Shown one piece after another: positions 5,834 to 5,938 of a stretch of DNA of 5,938 nt. The notes below the pieces were generated by a model, which was not told the origin of the DNA, did not search any database, and was given only the letters and a program-made list of their open reading frames with translations. The stretch is taken from assembly GCA_009838385.1 (NCBI GenBank), contig VXRS01000251.1:1-5938 (forward strand), written 5' to 3'. This DNA comes from Dehalococcoidia bacterium. Lineage in GTDB: Bacteria; Chloroflexota; Dehalococcoidia; Tepidiformales; Tepidiformaceae. Positions within the stretch are counted from its first letter, which is position 1. Each line of letters starts with the position of its first letter. The translations under genes were made by a program, and so were the position numbers.

Positions 5834-5938
5834 CTAGCGCCGGCGTGCCAGTGGCGGCGACATCAGCTTCGCTGCCAGGGCGACTCGTCCCCGGACGACG
5901 AAGCGGTTGGGGCCGGGCGGGACGAGGCGGTGGGGGCG
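5834..5938 (-). CDS. C-terminal end of an unidentified upstream gene (partial)
   Basis: The frame in phase with DUF58 is open from the window edge to TAG 5836-5834, giving 34 codons that include GPNRFVVRGRVALAAKLM and end PPLARRR. The stop lies three bases before the DUF58 ATG, as expected for a tightly packed operon. I cannot match this fragment to a family; it does not look like a recognisable MoxR C-terminus. A second minus-strand frame is also open from the edge, ends in a TGA about 35 bases nearer the edge, and encodes a Ser/Pro/Thr-rich tail ending SSGDESPWQRS, which is an equally plausible gene end. Both frames are rich in G/C at third positions, so composition does not decide. Confidence 0.4.
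   Translation of the reverse strand, partial: RPHRLVPPGPNRFVVRGRVALAAKLMSPPLARRR

Overview
This is a gene-dense, GC-rich bacterial window. GC is about 70% by eye, third codon positions are nearly all G or C, and starts are often GTG. Gene content (type-2 PyrF, a DUF951 protein, a ComB-like phosphatase, and a DUF58/DUF4129 pair) would suit a GC-rich Chloroflexota lineage. That placement is an inference; no rRNA or other lineage marker is present. No mobile elements, tRNAs, rRNAs or CRISPR arrays were seen, and no gap between genes reaches 300 bases.

The left block (1-2032, minus strand) reads from right to left: glutamate racemase (murI), orotidine 5'-phosphate decarboxylase (pyrF), a 63-residue DUF951 protein, and the N-terminal 98 codons of an MFS-type transporter cut by the window edge. 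Each junction is a short stop/start overlap, so this looks like one translationally coupled operon. It joins peptidoglycan precursor supply (D-glutamate), pyrimidine synthesis (UMP), a small probable metal-binding protein and an exporter-like permease.

The central block (2114-3264, plus strand) is divergent from murI. It holds a ComB-family 2-phosphosulfolactate phosphatase and a 113-residue two-helix membrane protein that matches no family I recognise. The membrane protein has a lower GC content than its surroundings. It converges on the right block, and the two final stop codons share the same CTAG palindrome.

The right block (3261 to past 5836, minus strand) reads from right to left: the tail of an unidentified gene, a DUF58 protein with an N-terminal membrane hairpin, and a polytopic membrane protein ending in a DUF4129 domain. 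DUF58 and DUF4129 genes commonly sit together with MoxR ATPases and transglutaminase-like proteins in envelope-associated clusters. Here the DUF4129 protein has no transglutaminase domain, and no MoxR is visible within the window.

Most of the window is ordinary housekeeping and envelope genes. The points most worth checking are the apparently orphan ComB, the repeated GTGA overlaps, the transglutaminase-less DUF58/DUF4129 pair, and the unassigned membrane protein.
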